Below, piece by piece: positions 63,391 through 64,000 of a stretch of 64,000 bases of DNA; the first letter of the stretch is position 1; each line of letters opens with the position of its first letter. This DNA is from Rosistilla oblonga (GTDB lineage: Bacteria; Planctomycetota; Planctomycetia; Pirellulales; Pirellulaceae), in the NCBI RefSeq assembly GCF_007751715.1, contig NZ_CP036292.1, forward strand, positions 1,054,001 through 1,118,000. Reading direction: 5' to 3'. A program made the position numbers and the translations under genes. The notes beneath the pieces are model-generated. The model made no database searches. It was not told where the DNA came from and saw nothing but the letters and a program-made list of their open reading frames with translations.

Positions 63391-63803
63391 ATCTGTTTGA
63401 TTTGTTCCCCAATCTGACAGCTGACAATCACGAGGTCACCAGTCAGAAGACGATCAAATACAACTGCATTGCCTGGGCAGCACGCAATGTCGATCGTTGG
63501 TGGCAACCGGGAGTATTCTGGCCGATCCAGTCGTCACGCGAAGACATTGGTATCGGGAATCTCGTTGCAGCATTCAAGGCACTTGGATACGAAGAATGCG
63601 ATGACGGCACGCTCGACGATGGATTCGAAAAACTGGCGATCTACGGATCGGGGTTGATGTATACTCACGCGGCACGCCAGCTACCCGACGGAAGATGGAC
63701 CAGCAAGCTTGGGCAGCTCGAAGATATCACACACTGGACGACCGAAGCAATCGAAGGTGGCGACTACGGCGAGGTGGTTCAGTTCATGAAACGTCCGACC
63801 TAA
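63387..63803 (+). CDS. Small protein with papain/NlpC-like Cys-His pattern
   Basis: 138 residues from the ATG at 63387, chosen for the ATGA overlap; the frame opens 13 codons earlier inside the upstream gene. Key blocks: YNCIAWAA (Cys27), LVAAFKALGYEEC, YTHAARQLPDGRW (His94), TSKLGQLEDITH (His116). A Cys at the start of a helix followed by His in a strand (THAARQL) is the arrangement of papain-like CHAP and NlpC/P60 hydrolases. I recall unnamed bacterial proteins with the same HAARQL..G.W.SKLG order, but no assigned function. No signal peptide. Confidence 0.72.
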   Translation: MNLFDLFPNLTADNHEVTSQKTIKYNCIAWAARNVDRWWQPGVFWPIQSSREDIGIGNLVAAFKALGYEECDDGTLDDGFEKLAIYGSGLMYTHAARQLPDGRWTSKLGQLEDITHWTTEAIEGGDYGEVVQFMKRPT

Positions 63804-63809
63804 CAATTC

Positions 63810-63895
63810 TTGAGTTCTAATGAAAGAACCGGTTCTCGTTCAATAAAGTTCTCTGTTCCAGTCGCGGTTTGGGATGAAAGAATCCTAGAACTCAA
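63810..63895. repeat. Inverted repeat after the last gene
   Basis: TTGAGTTCTA (63810-63819) pairs with TAGAACTCAA (63886-63895) across 66 bases. Within the loop there are a short palindrome GAACCGGTTC and two copies of ATGAAAGAA. It may be a terminator-like or mobile-element end; the window stops too soon to tell. The last 100 bases hold no gene that I can support. Confidence 0.45.
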
Positions 63896-64000
63896 TTCGT
63901 AAATCGAGTCCGTGCACCGTCACTCAAGCCGGGGTTTGTTCTCCCGCTATCGACATCTCATCCAGCCCTATTGAAAAGCATCCGCCTGCGGATCGCCGCT

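Overview
The window (about 57-58% GC by eye) comes from a planctomycete, most likely a Pirellulaceae relative of Rhodopirellula, Rosistilla or Roseimaritima. Supporting signs are a 23S-5S rRNA unit without 16S, a surface protein with the LEPR-x-LL N-terminal motif, many secreted DUF1080 proteins, a long EF-hand protein, large membrane Ser/Thr kinases and few strong Shine-Dalgarno sites. The genus is inference.

1-4.2 kb: a Wzz/GumC-like protein cut by the left edge, a CPBP-family membrane protease, a divergent alkaline-phosphatase-superfamily protein and a Wza-like SLBB export lipoprotein. 4.4-8.45 kb: a minus-strand RNA operon, promoter - tRNA-Ile(GAT) - tRNA-Ala(TGC) - 23S - 5S - terminator. 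Both 16S-23S spacer tRNAs are kept but no 16S precedes them. 8.6-10.8 kb: a secreted TlpA-like thioredoxin protein and tRNA-Gln(CTG). 11-19.6 kb, minus strand: a polyketide synthase split over two genes (KS-AT, then ACP-aminotransferase-thioesterase), followed downstream by an EF-hand protein and a secreted alpha/beta hydrolase. The PKS domain order predicts a beta-amino acyl product, and the terminal thioesterase has Cys in place of the nucleophilic Ser.

20-32 kb: the primary sigma factor, a DUF1080 lipoprotein, then an exopolysaccharide locus: Wzc-type tyrosine autokinase, Wzy/O-antigen-ligase protein with a TPR-like tail, a Gly/Tyr-rich secreted protein, a planctomycete lipoprotein and a Wza-type export protein. 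32-36.8 kb: a cysH-rrf2 sulfur assimilation operon with a palindrome over its promoter, small conserved proteins, an orphan oligopeptide-type ABC ATPase and a secreted beta-propeller protein.

37-45.8 kb: signalling and surface. A 1228-residue Ser/Ala/Thr-rich LEPR protein is translationally coupled (GTGA) to a membrane Ser/Thr kinase. A VanZ-like protein converges and overlaps with a second receptor-type kinase that has an HCD rather than HRD catalytic loop. 45.8-59.5 kb: a run of secreted enzymes typical of planctomycete glycan use (amidohydrolase, a beta-propeller glycosidase-like protein, esterases, Tat-exported Gfo/Idh/MocA oxidoreductase, sialidase-like protein, DUF1080-esterase fusion, LamG protein, double DUF1080). 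59.6-64 kb: a VapBC-like toxin-antitoxin pair, a DapA-family/SDR two-gene operon, and an overlapping pair of small unknown genes, one with a papain/NlpC-like Cys-His pattern. Palindromic REP-like elements lie in several intergenic gaps. No CRISPR array, insertion sequence or prophage was seen.
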